Part shown: positions 8,388 through 16,930 of the stretch, piece by piece | How positions within the stretch are numbered: position 1 is the first letter of the stretch | Layout of the letters: each line of letters starts with the position of its first letter | Assembly: GCF_003477605.1 (NCBI RefSeq) | Contig: NZ_QUDR01000012.1 | Location: 1-64,000, forward strand | Length of the DNA stretch: 64,000 bases | DNA from: Clostridium sp. AF37-5 | Lineage (GTDB): Bacteria > Bacillota > Clostridia > Lachnospirales > Lachnospiraceae | Reading direction: 5' to 3' | Made by a program: the position numbers and the translations under genes | The notes under the pieces: model-generated | What the model was told of the DNA's origin: nothing | What the model saw: only the letters and a program-made list of their open reading frames with translations | The model's database searches: none

Positions 8388-9671
8388 TTACTCTTTTTTT
8401 ACATATTTTCGGCACCGGACGAGCAGGTAAATGTTTGGAAGAAGGAGGAAAAGGTTAATAAAATCGGTCATTTCCCAGACAAGAGCAAGCGGCATAATGC
8501 CTCCGGCAAAAATCATAATGAGGTATAGAGTCTGGTAAAAACGCTCGTATTTTCCCTGAAACAAATAGTCAAATCCCTGCTTGCCAAGGTAACTCCAGCC
8601 AATTAAGGTGGCAAGTGCAAAACTGATAATGGCAATGGATAAAATTTCATCACCGAAAAATGGAAGTTTTCCAAATGCGGCGGTCGTTAAGGCGGAGGCG
8701 GGAAGCGTCTGCCATTCGGACGGAAATTCCAACTGATAGCAGACAAGTACAAGTCCGGTGATGGCGCAGAGAACGACGGTGTCCCAAAAGGTAGCGGACA
8801 TGGAAATGGCGGCCTGTTTGACGGAATCATCTTCCGAGCAGTGGCCGGCAATCAGGCCGGTTGTGCCAAGCCCGGATTCGTTTGTAAAAAGCCCCCTTGC
8901 TACGCCATAGCGGATGGCTTTTCCCATCGTGTATCCGGCAAAACCGCCACCGATGGAAGGTGGTGTAAAAGCGGAGGAAAAAATTAATTTCAGAGAGGGC
9001 AGAAGATAATCTGCGTGCAGGATGAGATAGAGAAGACATCCGCCAAAGAAAAAAATAGCCATAGTCGGCACAATGGCGATGGAGACATTTTCAATCCATT
9101 TGCGTCCCTGCATCAAAATTAATCCCACAAAAAAAGCGGTTATAATCGCGCAAGTGGCAGGCGGAAGCGAAAAGACCTGATGACAGGTTTCGGTTATTGC
9201 GTTGCTTTGTGTGGTGCATCCGATAAAAAATGCAGATAGCGTGAGCGCGGCACTGTAAAGAAGTGCAAGCGTTTTTTTGTGCAGTAAAAAATGAAGAATA
9301 TACATGGGTCCACCGTGTCCCTGATAGCGGAAATGGTGGCACAAAAACGTTTCGGCGTAAGTGGTTGCCATGCCCAAAAGCCCGGTGAGCCAGCACCAAA
9401 ACACAGCACCCGGTCCGCCTAAGAAAACGGCGGTGGAAATGCCTATAATATTTCCGGTTCCAAGCGTAGCAGCGAGCGTTGTTGTAAGCGAGCCAAAACG
9501 CCCAAATCCCTTTTTGTTTTTGCTGCCATCGGAAAGAGAAAGGGAGATGCCATATCCGATTTTTCGCTGCACAAGCCGTAAACGCAGGGTGAAGTAGACA
9601 TGTGTGCCAAAAAGCATAACAAGAATAGGACCATTCCATAAAAGCTGATTTACATCAATTAAAAGTTTCAA
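8388..9671 (-). CDS. Sodium:alanine symporter family (AGCS) protein
   Basis: This 427-residue transporter takes up alanine, glycine or a related amino acid with Na+. The family signature GTGNIIGISTAVFLGGPGAVFWCW is clear near residues 70-95, and ARGLFTNESGLGTTGLIAG further on matches the second conserved AGCS motif. About ten to eleven membrane segments are visible. Length is slightly short for the family, which usually runs 440-480. It lies upstream of the arylsulfotransferase-like gene on the same strand with a 94-base gap, so co-transcription is possible but unproven. Confidence 0.9.
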   Translation of the reverse strand: MKLLIDVNQLLWNGPILVMLFGTHVYFTLRLRLVQRKIGYGISLSLSDGSKNKKGFGRFGSLTTTLAATLGTGNIIGISTAVFLGGPGAVFWCWLTGLLGMATTYAETFLCHHFRYQGHGGPMYILHFLLHKKTLALLYSAALTLSAFFIGCTTQSNAITETCHQVFSLPPATCAIITAFFVGLILMQGRKWIENVSIAIVPTMAIFFFGGCLLYLILHADYLLPSLKLIFSSAFTPPSIGGGFAGYTMGKAIRYGVARGLFTNESGLGTTGLIAGHCSEDDSVKQAAISMSATFWDTVVLCAITGLVLVCYQLEFPSEWQTLPASALTTAAFGKLPFFGDEILSIAIISFALATLIGWSYLGKQGFDYLFQGKYERFYQTLYLIMIFAGGIMPLALVWEMTDFINLFLLLPNIYLLVRCRKYVKKE

Positions 9672-9782
9672 TCACAGACTCCTTTGGTTTCCTTTAGTTC
9701 ATTGTATGAAAAATTTTGGCAAGTCATACTTTTGACAAGACCGTTTGCTAATCTCGTGGACAAATGAGATTTGGAGGAAGCT

Positions 9783-11078
9783 ATGAAGAAACAATTCACA
9801 TTCATCGAATCGATGATAAAGGTGGGAGTGATTGGTTTCGGCGGTGGGAATGCACTGATTCCGGTATTGGAGCAGGAAGTGGTAAACGAAAAAAAACTGG
9901 TAAGTAAAGATGAGTATGACAAGTCGGTTATTGCCGCAACGCTGACACCGGGGGCACTTCCGGTTGAAATTGCATCGGGGATTGGTCTGCATGTCGGCGG
10001 CATCGGTGGGATGCTCGCGGGCGGTGTATTGATGGCTCTTCCGGGAGTTGTGTTTACGGTATTGTATTTAATGCTGCTTAGCGGTGCGGATTCTAATATT
10101 TTACAGCAGATTCAGTATGCTTCCATCGGCATTACAGCGTTTATTTTGTGCCTTTTGACGCAATACATTGTGCAGACATTAAAGGCGTACCGCCACTCTA
10201 AATTCCAGGTGGCCGCATGGTTCGTAATTCTATTTGTGTTTATTGCAACGGGTGGAAATTATCTTTGCCGTATTTTTGGATTAGAAATCCGGCTTCCTAA
10301 ATTTTCGACAATCCAGATACTTTTGCTTACACTTTTAGGAAGTGTTGTTGTAGGATTATTGTACCAGAAAAAGACGAAAAAGAAGGACAAAAAGCCAAAA
10401 CTGGCAGCCGGAAAACTGGGGGGCAGACTTTTGTTATGGGTTTTATTTCTGCTTTTGTTTTGTCTGCCGGCACTTTTTATGATGTGGCGTGAAGCGGCGG
10501 GCTTTGTAGGGCAGGGCGCTGTGTCTTCCTTTTTGTCATTTGGTGGCGGAGATGCCTATTTATCCATTGCCGACGGTCTTTTTGTGCCGGAATATATTTC
10601 AGAAAGTGACTTTTACAATCATCTGGTTGTAATTGTAAATGTGCTGCCGGGGTCTATTTTGTGCAAGACTTTGGCAGGGATCGGTTATTTGTGCGGAGAG
10701 GCGGTCGTTGGAACGACAGCCGGTGGATTTGCCTTTGCGGTGGCGGGATTTGCCTGTAGTGTTGCCTGCTCTTGTTTGATTTTTTATCTGGTTTACCACT
10801 TGTATGACAGACTGGAAGGATGTGCCATTTTTAAGGTAATCAAAAAGGCAATTCGCGTTGTTGTTTCGGGACTTTTGCTTACCGTGATGACAGGGCTTTT
10901 GTTGTCCGAGATGGAGATTAATTCAAATCCTGAGCTTCCGCGTTTGGCGGTTCCCACAATGATTGCTTTCTTTTGTTTCATAAATCTGATATTATATCAT
11001 AGGAAATGGAAAAACATCGGACGCATTGTCGTATCGCTTGTGCTTGCTTTTTTACTGTGCAATGTGCTCGAAGTTTAG
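9783..11078 (+). CDS. Chromate transporter family (CHR) membrane protein, two-domain
   Basis: This 431-residue protein has the two homologous halves of the long-chain CHR family. The first half begins FIESMIKVGVIGFGGGNALIPVLEQEVV, and the second carries FLSFGGGDAYLSIADGLFV. Each half has the GFGGG or FGGGD motif followed by PG (LTPGALPVEIASG and VLPGSILCKTLAG). Characterised members export chromate, but many gut Clostridia carry homologues whose real substrate is unknown. A basic KKTKKKDKKPK loop separates the halves. The start was placed at the ATG after TTGGAGGAAG rather than at the upstream TTG, which lies within that ribosome site. Confidence 0.88.
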   Translation: MKKQFTFIESMIKVGVIGFGGGNALIPVLEQEVVNEKKLVSKDEYDKSVIAATLTPGALPVEIASGIGLHVGGIGGMLAGGVLMALPGVVFTVLYLMLLSGADSNILQQIQYASIGITAFILCLLTQYIVQTLKAYRHSKFQVAAWFVILFVFIATGGNYLCRIFGLEIRLPKFSTIQILLLTLLGSVVVGLLYQKKTKKKDKKPKLAAGKLGGRLLLWVLFLLLFCLPALFMMWREAAGFVGQGAVSSFLSFGGGDAYLSIADGLFVPEYISESDFYNHLVVIVNVLPGSILCKTLAGIGYLCGEAVVGTTAGGFAFAVAGFACSVACSCLIFYLVYHLYDRLEGCAIFKVIKKAIRVVVSGLLLTVMTGLLLSEMEINSNPELPRLAVPTMIAFFCFINLILYHRKWKNIGRIVVSLVLAFLLCNVLEV

Positions 11079-11103
11079 AAACAAAGGAAAGCAGGTTATA
11101 TTT

Positions 11104-11658
11104 ATGCATATTTGGAAACATTTTTCTACGATTACAAGGCACCGTCATAAAGTAATCGTGCATTGCTTTATGGCAGGAATTTTCTGGCAGGGGCTTAGAC
11201 ATGACTTGTCAAAATACAGTCCGGCGGAATTTATTCCGGGGGCAAGAAATTATCTGGGAGATAAAAGTCCGAACGAAAAAGAGAGGGAACGGTACGGCTT
11301 TTCGCGTGCGTGGCTTCATCATCAGGGACGCAATAAACACCATTTTGAATACTGGGTTGATTACAATCCGAAGTTAAACCGGAAAGAACCGGTGGAGATG
11401 CCAACCCGTTATTTGATTGAAATGTTTTGCGACCGCGTGGCGGCAAGTAAAATTTATTATGGGGATGACTATGATATAGAGAAGCCGTTTCTTTATTTTG
11501 ACAAAGGGAGAAAACGACGCTGGATGCACCCGGTAACGTCGCAGAAATTAGAGGATTTGCTGATTATGCTGCGCGATAGGGGGGAAAAAGAGACGTTTTC
11601 ATACATTAAACACGTGATGAAACCGGAAGGAAAAAAAGATAAAGCTCATTGGAAATAA
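11104..11658 (+). CDS. DUF5662-like cytosolic protein
   Basis: This 184-residue protein matches, as far as I can judge, the DUF5662 family, common in Firmicutes and of unknown function. Conserved-looking residues are RHDLSKYSPAEF near residue 32, HHQGRNKHHFEYW near 76 and DRVAASKIYYGDDYD near 115. The clustered His and Asp residues suggest a metal site, though no reaction is known. No signal or membrane segment is present. It lies 25 bases after the CHR transporter, with GGAAAGCAGG before its ATG, so it is probably in the same transcript. The cysC gene follows after 94 bases. Confidence 0.7.
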   Translation: MHIWKHFSTITRHRHKVIVHCFMAGIFWQGLRHDLSKYSPAEFIPGARNYLGDKSPNEKERERYGFSRAWLHHQGRNKHHFEYWVDYNPKLNRKEPVEMPTRYLIEMFCDRVAASKIYYGDDYDIEKPFLYFDKGRKRRWMHPVTSQKLEDLLIMLRDRGEKETFSYIKHVMKPEGKKDKAHWK

Positions 11659-11752
11659 AAACTAAAAAAGCCTTTTTTGTGACAAAAACCTATGATAGGA
11701 TTTCTTCCAGAACATGGGTGGACATGCGATTTCATTAAAGGAGAAAAGGAAA

Positions 11753-12331
11753 ATGACGGAAAATGTTATTTGGCAGCCGAATAAGGTCTCGGCAAAAGAC
11801 CGTTATCGTGTGCTCGGACAAAAGGGGCTTGTTGTTTGGTTTACGGGACTTTCCGGTTCCGGAAAATCAACAATTGCGGTAGAACTGGAGAAAATGTTGA
11901 ATGATGCAAAAAAAGCAGTTTATCTTTTAGACGGAGATAACATTCGACATGGAATCAATTCGGATTTGGAGTTTACGGATAAGGACCGTGATGAAAACAT
12001 ACGGCGGATTGGAGAAATTTCTGCCCTGTTTTGCGACGCAGGAGTTATTACACTGGCTGCTTTTATTTCCCCGTTTCGTAAGATGCGCCGGTTTGCGAGA
12101 GGGCGCGTCGGGGAAAATCAATTTCTTGAGGTATATGTGAGTACGGATTTTGAGACCTGTTGTAAGAGGGATCCAAAAGGTTTGTACAAAAAGAATATTA
12201 AAAATTTTACGGGAAAAGATTCCGGTTATGAGAAGCCGGAGAATCCGGAAATTGTTTTGGATACCATACATTTCACACCACAGGAGTGTGCAAAAGTTGT
12301 ATATCAGGAAATTTTAAAAAGAATGAATTAG
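11753..12331 (+). CDS. cysC: Adenylylsulfate (APS) kinase
   Basis: APS kinase phosphorylates adenosine 5'-phosphosulfate to PAPS, the activated sulfate used by sulfotransferases or for assimilation. The 192-residue protein has the P-loop GLSGSGKST (residues 32-40), LLDGDNIRHGIN and the ISPFRKMRR segment typical of the APS-binding site, and the end region ENPEIVLDT. Length is that of a stand-alone enzyme with no sulfurylase fusion. The start is the ATG nine bases after AAAGGAG; an upstream in-frame ATG at 11714 lacks a site. No ATP sulfurylase gene (cysD, cysN or sat) is nearby. The next gene, 24 bases on, encodes an arylsulfotransferase, giving a small sulfate-transfer operon. Confidence 0.94.
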   Translation: MTENVIWQPNKVSAKDRYRVLGQKGLVVWFTGLSGSGKSTIAVELEKMLNDAKKAVYLLDGDNIRHGINSDLEFTDKDRDENIRRIGEISALFCDAGVITLAAFISPFRKMRRFARGRVGENQFLEVYVSTDFETCCKRDPKGLYKKNIKNFTGKDSGYEKPENPEIVLDTIHFTPQECAKVVYQEILKRMN

Positions 12332-12355
12332 CAAAACGTGCATGGAGGAACAAAA

Positions 12356-14380
12356 ATGGATAATTATTTTGTGTCTTCGTGTAAGAGGGTGAAGGATTGG
12401 ATTTGCAGGCAGTTTGGGCAAAAGGAAAAAAAGACGGTTCACCACAAGAAACTTGCCGATGGCGGTGAGGTGATTGTGTGGGAAACCGGACGAGCAGGTG
12501 AAGAAGCGGCGTCGTATGAGAATTTATTTCTCCGCAAAGAAATCGCAGGATTTCGCACGAATATACGTCGTGAGCAGTCCTGTTCCATAAAGTCACTGAC
12601 TAGAGACTATTTGTATAAGCAGCTTCTGAGCAGTGGTGAGTACACGTTTGACCATATGCTCGTTATAAAAGATCCATATGGAGAGGCACCGTTGACTGCA
12701 CTTGCTTTGTTCATGTTAGAAGAGCCGGCATGTGTCCGTGTTACGACAAAAGGAAATTTAAAGGTGACGGATTTTGTTACAGAACTTCCTAAGAAAAAAG
12801 AGCATCGAGTGCCGATTTTAGGGATGTATGCTGAAAAGGCAAATGACATCGTCATAGAGATTCTCGATGATGAGGGAAACTGCGTAAAAAGCCATACTTT
12901 CACGATACGAACGAAAAGACTGCCGAAGTCACTGCGCAACGTGATTACGGTGAAAAAATGGACCGACAAACCGGCGTATTCCAATATTATGATAAATGGC
13001 GGTGTCAAGATTCATACCTGCGTGTTTGATATCGAAGGGAAAATACGTTATTATCTCAGCCGCAAACCGAGAGGATATGGTATTTTTCCATTATCGGATG
13101 GTCACTTTTTTTACATGGAAAAATATATTTCCGTGCCATCCTATTCCAATCCCCAGACAGTAGAGTCTTATGATATGGACTATTTCGGTCGTGTGTTTCG
13201 AACCTATCTGACGGAAAAAGGGGTTCACCACACGGCGGAAGAAAAGGCAGGCGGTAACATTCTCACCGGAAGTAATTCAATGCTTGAGCATACGGAGGAC
13301 TGCGTTATTGAGATTGACAGACAGACCGGTGAAATTGTGTGGCAGTTAAATATGGCAGAGCTTTTTGATGAAACCTATCAGAATATGATGGACTGGTGCC
13401 ATGTAAATTCCGCTGCGTATTATGAAAAAGACCGCACGATTTTGATTTCCCTCAGAAATGTGCATGCGGTAATTTGTGTAGATTACGATACGAAAAAACT
13501 CCGCTGGATTTTATCCGACCCGAAATTCTGGGAGGGAACAAAGATGACACCATATCTTTTGCAGCCGGAAGGTGATGTCAAATGGTGTTACCAGCAGCAT
13601 GCGGCATTTGAAATTGCACTCCCGGATGAATCGAATCCACAGAAAAAACGGATTATTGTTTATGATAATCACTGGGCAAAGCGTCGAAAGGCGAAGTCTT
13701 TTGATAAAGATCCGCTCAGTTATGTGAGTTTTTATGATATTGATGAGGAAAAGAAAACCGTTTCGCTGCATAAACGATTTGCCGGACCAAAGACAAGAAT
13801 CCGTGCAAATGGAATCTATGTTCCTGACAAAAAGCGTGTGTATAATATGGCAGGTTCTTATGCAGAACCGGTGGACGGTGATGGCGGTGGTATTTTCGAA
13901 TACGATTATGAGACCGGCGAGGTGCTTTCCGAGTTTGGTGTAAAACCGGGATTTTTCCGCGCGTATCCGTTTGAGCCGAATGTGCAGGAACTCGCAGAGC
14001 CGATGCAGGTGACCGGCGATTATCAGGTCGGTCAGATTAAACAGCCGCAAGAGATATCAAGCAGCAAATACTGCAAGTTAAAGTCGGAAAAGAAACATCA
14101 TATCAAGAGTGCTGCTATCGAATATGAGATGCAGGAAGATTTACTCTTTGTGAATAACGTAGACCACGAAGTGGAAAAAGTTTATTTTATTGGTGACAAA
14201 GGTGGTTATCAGGTTGACTTTGATGACACATACCAGACAATGGATGTGTTCCGCACGATGGTTTATAAAGTTGCCATGCAGCTAACCAATCTGCCAAAAG
14301 ATAAATATAAAATTTATTTGCAGGTGAAAGGTGAACTGCAGACAACAAAAAAATATATCAATATATCAGCCGTTAATTAA
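12356..14380 (+). CDS. Arylsulfate sulfotransferase (ASST family), leaderless
   Basis: ASST enzymes move sulfate from a phenolic sulfate ester to a phenolic acceptor by way of a sulfo-histidine, without PAPS. This 674-residue protein has an N-terminal beta domain and then a six-bladed propeller region with family motifs: MDWCHVNSAAYYEKDRTIL, WCYQQHAAF, VYDNHWAKRR and RVYNMAGSYAEP. The His residues in DWCHVN, QQHAA and DNHWA are candidates for the active site. Known ASSTs are usually exported, but this one starts MDNYFVSSCKRVKDW with no signal peptide, so it is predicted to be cytosolic. It directly follows cysC. GGAGG lies seven bases before the chosen ATG. Its acceptor is unknown. Confidence 0.85.
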   Translation: MDNYFVSSCKRVKDWICRQFGQKEKKTVHHKKLADGGEVIVWETGRAGEEAASYENLFLRKEIAGFRTNIRREQSCSIKSLTRDYLYKQLLSSGEYTFDHMLVIKDPYGEAPLTALALFMLEEPACVRVTTKGNLKVTDFVTELPKKKEHRVPILGMYAEKANDIVIEILDDEGNCVKSHTFTIRTKRLPKSLRNVITVKKWTDKPAYSNIMINGGVKIHTCVFDIEGKIRYYLSRKPRGYGIFPLSDGHFFYMEKYISVPSYSNPQTVESYDMDYFGRVFRTYLTEKGVHHTAEEKAGGNILTGSNSMLEHTEDCVIEIDRQTGEIVWQLNMAELFDETYQNMMDWCHVNSAAYYEKDRTILISLRNVHAVICVDYDTKKLRWILSDPKFWEGTKMTPYLLQPEGDVKWCYQQHAAFEIALPDESNPQKKRIIVYDNHWAKRRKAKSFDKDPLSYVSFYDIDEEKKTVSLHKRFAGPKTRIRANGIYVPDKKRVYNMAGSYAEPVDGDGGGIFEYDYETGEVLSEFGVKPGFFRAYPFEPNVQELAEPMQVTGDYQVGQIKQPQEISSSKYCKLKSEKKHHIKSAAIEYEMQEDLLFVNNVDHEVEKVYFIGDKGGYQVDFDDTYQTMDVFRTMVYKVAMQLTNLPKDKYKIYLQVKGELQTTKKYINISAVN

Positions 14381-15928
14381 CTTTTCATAAGCTGCATAAT
14401 CGGCAGCGTAGTATTGTCTGCCGATGAGCACCATGAGCAAGTCGCCGGGCAGAATTTCGGTGTCGCCTTTCGGCGTAATCGTGTGACCGTCACGCTCAAT
14501 GGATGCAACCAATGTATTTTTCTGCCAGTCAATCTGGCAGATTTTTTTATGGCAGACCGGACTGTCAAAAGGAATGACATAAGTAACCAAAACTTTTTCT
14601 GCCGATTCTTTAATTTCCAGTTCAGTCTGTTTGTTCAGAATATTTTCCAAAAGGGACGTGTAAATCGGTTTGCTGCCAAGCAGGTTTGCAATGATATAAG
14701 CAATACTGCTCACGACAGCGATGTCTAACATCCGGTGCATATTGCCGGTCATTTCGGTAATCAATACAATACCGGTAATCGGCGCACGCACGATGCCCGC
14801 AAATAATCCCGCCATGCTGATAACGATAAACTGGGGAAGTAAATCGTTTGGCAGGGAGAGAGCGTGGATGGAAAGGTTTCCGAAAATTGCCCCGATGTAG
14901 GCGCCTAAAATCAGAAGTGGGAAAAAGATTCCACCGGGTGCGCCGCATCCGAAACTAACTGCCGAAAATAAAAATTTAACGACAAGTAAAATGCAAATCA
15001 TGGAAAGTTCCGGTTTCCCATGCTCTAACAAAGCAATCATGCTGTGACCGCCGGCTAATACCTGCGGAAGGGTGAGACCAAGAATCCCGGAAATGACAAA
15101 AACAAAGGCAATCCGGATTTCTTTTGGTATTTTTTTCAAACGGTGGAAAAAAGCCTGCATTTTTAACATGACAAAATTATATCCGGCACCCGCAAGACCA
15201 AGCAAAATACCAAGCAATGCTAACAGCCAATAATAGCGGAGTGCAAGAGTCGATGTCGTAAACGAAAAAATAGCAGACTGTCCAAAAAATATTTTTGAGA
15301 CGAAGTCGGCGCACACCGTGGCAATCAGACCAGCGACTAACATTGTGCGGTCAAAGGTGTGGTGGATTTCTTCAAGAACAAACATAATGCCGGCAAGCGG
15401 TGCATTAAAGGCGGCGGCAAGTCCGGCACCTGCGCCACACGATAACAGACCGATTTCTGTTGTTTTATCATAGTTTCTAAGGCGGGAATAACTTTTTGCC
15501 ACCATCGCACCAAGCTGAATGGACGGGCCCTCTCTTCCAAGGGACAGACCGCCGAAGATACTAAGTGTACCACCGGTGAATTTGGCTAAAACGACACGCC
15601 AAAAACTCTGGTCCAAATAACCGCGGACCTCCCCTGAAACCTGCGGGATCCCGGAACCGGCAGCCATTGGCTCCCATTTCACAATCTTTGCGACAATACA
15701 TCCCATCAAAATAAGAGCGGCAAACCAGAGGGCGGTAACACCTGCATTTCCGCGTATGAAATTCAGAACCGCATATAATCCGCTCTCTGCATAAGTTAGG
15801 CAGTATCGGTATAGAACGGCAGTCAAGCCGGCCAAGACACCGATTAAAGCACCTTCTATAACGAGTGTAATACTTCGCTTTGCCGTATTGTTTTCCAATT
15901 TTTCCAAAGTATGTTGATATTTATTCAT
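14366..15928 (-). CDS. ClC-type H+/Cl- exchanger with C-terminal TrkA_C domain
   Basis: This 520-residue membrane protein carries all the ClC filter motifs: GSGIPQ (91-96), GREGP (131-135, with the gating glutamate E133) and GGIFFP further on. The acidic pair E186-E187 in FVLEEIHH corresponds to the region of the proton-transfer glutamate in E. coli ClcA, which argues for an H+/Cl- antiporter over a channel. After about residue 430, a soluble domain (VTYVIPFDSPVCHKKICQ to LPGDLLMVLIG) matches TrkA_C/RCK_C, a ligand-sensing module found on some bacterial ClCs. GGAGAAAG precedes the ATG. Its 3' end overlaps the converging arylsulfotransferase gene by 15 bases. Confidence 0.92.
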   Translation of the reverse strand: MNKYQHTLEKLENNTAKRSITLVIEGALIGVLAGLTAVLYRYCLTYAESGLYAVLNFIRGNAGVTALWFAALILMGCIVAKIVKWEPMAAGSGIPQVSGEVRGYLDQSFWRVVLAKFTGGTLSIFGGLSLGREGPSIQLGAMVAKSYSRLRNYDKTTEIGLLSCGAGAGLAAAFNAPLAGIMFVLEEIHHTFDRTMLVAGLIATVCADFVSKIFFGQSAIFSFTTSTLALRYYWLLALLGILLGLAGAGYNFVMLKMQAFFHRLKKIPKEIRIAFVFVISGILGLTLPQVLAGGHSMIALLEHGKPELSMICILLVVKFLFSAVSFGCGAPGGIFFPLLILGAYIGAIFGNLSIHALSLPNDLLPQFIVISMAGLFAGIVRAPITGIVLITEMTGNMHRMLDIAVVSSIAYIIANLLGSKPIYTSLLENILNKQTELEIKESAEKVLVTYVIPFDSPVCHKKICQIDWQKNTLVASIERDGHTITPKGDTEILPGDLLMVLIGRQYYAADYAAYEKLING

Positions 15929-16005
15929 AGGTAAACTTTCTCCTTGTTGTTTTCTTTATCCAATCAACCAGAGATATTTTACATCCAAATGCATTATTTT
16001 GCAAA

Positions 16006-16022
16006 TACCCTCTTATTGCTCC
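16006..16022 (+). repeat. Left 17-bp inverted repeat flanking the Big_2 gene
   Basis: TACCCTCTTATTGCTCC occurs here and its exact reverse complement occurs at 16870-16886. The two copies bracket the Big_2 gene, and the left copy lies in the leader of the ClC gene. Confidence 0.75.
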
Positions 16023-16053
16023 TAAATGTAATGAAATTAAAAAATCTTTGCCG

Positions 16054-16851
16054 TTATAAAACCGTAATCGTACATTCCTTTGTTACACCGTCAATCGATG
16101 CCCGGATTTTTGTTGTGCCACGTTTTATTGCCGTGACTTTTCCGCGGCTGTTGACGGTGGCTACACTTTTTTTCTGAGACTTCCATGTTACTTTTTTCCC
16201 GGAGGACACTTTTGCTGTCAGAAGAAGTGTCTGATTGCGGGACAAAGATGCAGAAGTATAATTAAGTGTAACTTTAGGTTTTTTTACCGTGACATGACAG
16301 GTTTTTTTTGTACCGTCTGCCTTTGCGGTAATTGTAGTCTCTCCTGGTTTCTTTGCTGAAATTTTACCGTTTTCGTCAATTTCGGCAACGCTTGATTTTT
16401 GAGATTTCCATGAGATAGGTGACCTATTTGAGGTCTGCCCTTTCAGAGTAACCTGCGCTCCGTTTTCCATTGTAATGGAGGCGGTTGATAATGAAATGAT
16501 AGTTTTCGTGACGGTAATTTTACAACTGGCTTCCCCACCTGCGACTTTTCCTGTAATCGTGCAGGTGCCCGCTTTTTTTGCGGTGACTCTGCCATATGTA
16601 TTTACCGAGGCGACAGCGCTTTTACTGCTTTTAAACCGAACCCACTTGCCGTTGCTTGCAATTCCCGCAAGAGTAAAAGAATCGCCAATTTTTAATGTGG
16701 CACGATATCGGGAAAGAATTACAAGAGCCGGTGAGGCGGCATCTGCTGTCAAAGGTGCGGAAAAAACAGAGGCGGTAAACAGTACCGCTGTACATAAAAG
16801 GGCAATGCTCCGCCGGCAAGCCGCTTTCAAAAAAATAGACGTGTGTTTCAT
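16054..16851 (-). CDS. Secreted protein with three Big_2 (Ig-like) domains
   Basis: This 265-residue protein has a signal peptide (MKHTSIFLKAACRR, then a hydrophobic core ending near SAPLTADAAS). It is followed by three tandem bacterial Ig-like group 2 domains of about 75 residues. Each ends in a variant of the motif V-T-A-K-K-x-G-T-x-x-I (VTAKKAGTCTITG, ISAKKPGETTITA, VTAIKRGTTKIRA), preceded by WKSQK-type strands. Such domains mediate adhesion or act as spacers in surface proteins. No sortase motif or other anchor is present, so it is either released or held non-covalently. The start is the ATG after AAAGGAGGG; an upstream in-frame ATG lacks a site. The gene lies between 17-bp inverted repeats. 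Confidence 0.88.
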   Translation of the reverse strand: MKHTSIFLKAACRRSIALLCTAVLFTASVFSAPLTADAASPALVILSRYRATLKIGDSFTLAGIASNGKWVRFKSSKSAVASVNTYGRVTAKKAGTCTITGKVAGGEASCKITVTKTIISLSTASITMENGAQVTLKGQTSNRSPISWKSQKSSVAEIDENGKISAKKPGETTITAKADGTKKTCHVTVKKPKVTLNYTSASLSRNQTLLLTAKVSSGKKVTWKSQKKSVATVNSRGKVTAIKRGTTKIRASIDGVTKECTITVL

Positions 16852-16907
16852 GATAAACCCTCCTTTTGTGGAGCAATAAGAGGGTAAATACAAGATAACA
16901 CACGTCT
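16837..16907 (-). promoter_or_regulatory. Nested hairpin around the Big_2 ribosome site
   Basis: AGACGTGTGTT and AACACACGTCT form an 11-bp stem (16837-16847 with 16897-16907) that spans the leader and codons 2-5. Inside it, ACCCTC can pair with GAGGGT, which contains the ribosome-binding site. If the transcript starts upstream of 16907, this could hide the start region. A possible promoter (TTGATT, 17 bases, TATCTT) overlaps the outer arm and would exclude that arm from the RNA. Confidence 0.4.
16870..16886 (-). repeat. Right 17-bp inverted repeat flanking the Big_2 gene
   Basis: Exact reverse complement of the copy at 16006-16022. It lies in the 5' leader of the Big_2 gene, about 20 bases before its start codon. 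Confidence 0.75.
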
Positions 16908-16930
16908 AGTCATAAATCAAGTATTATTTT

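Noticed and set aside
9091..9639. Long open frame on the minus strand inside the AGCS symporter gene
   Set aside because: It is a shadow frame of a well-supported symporter. It is rich in C, H, R and W, lacks a ribosome site and matches no family.
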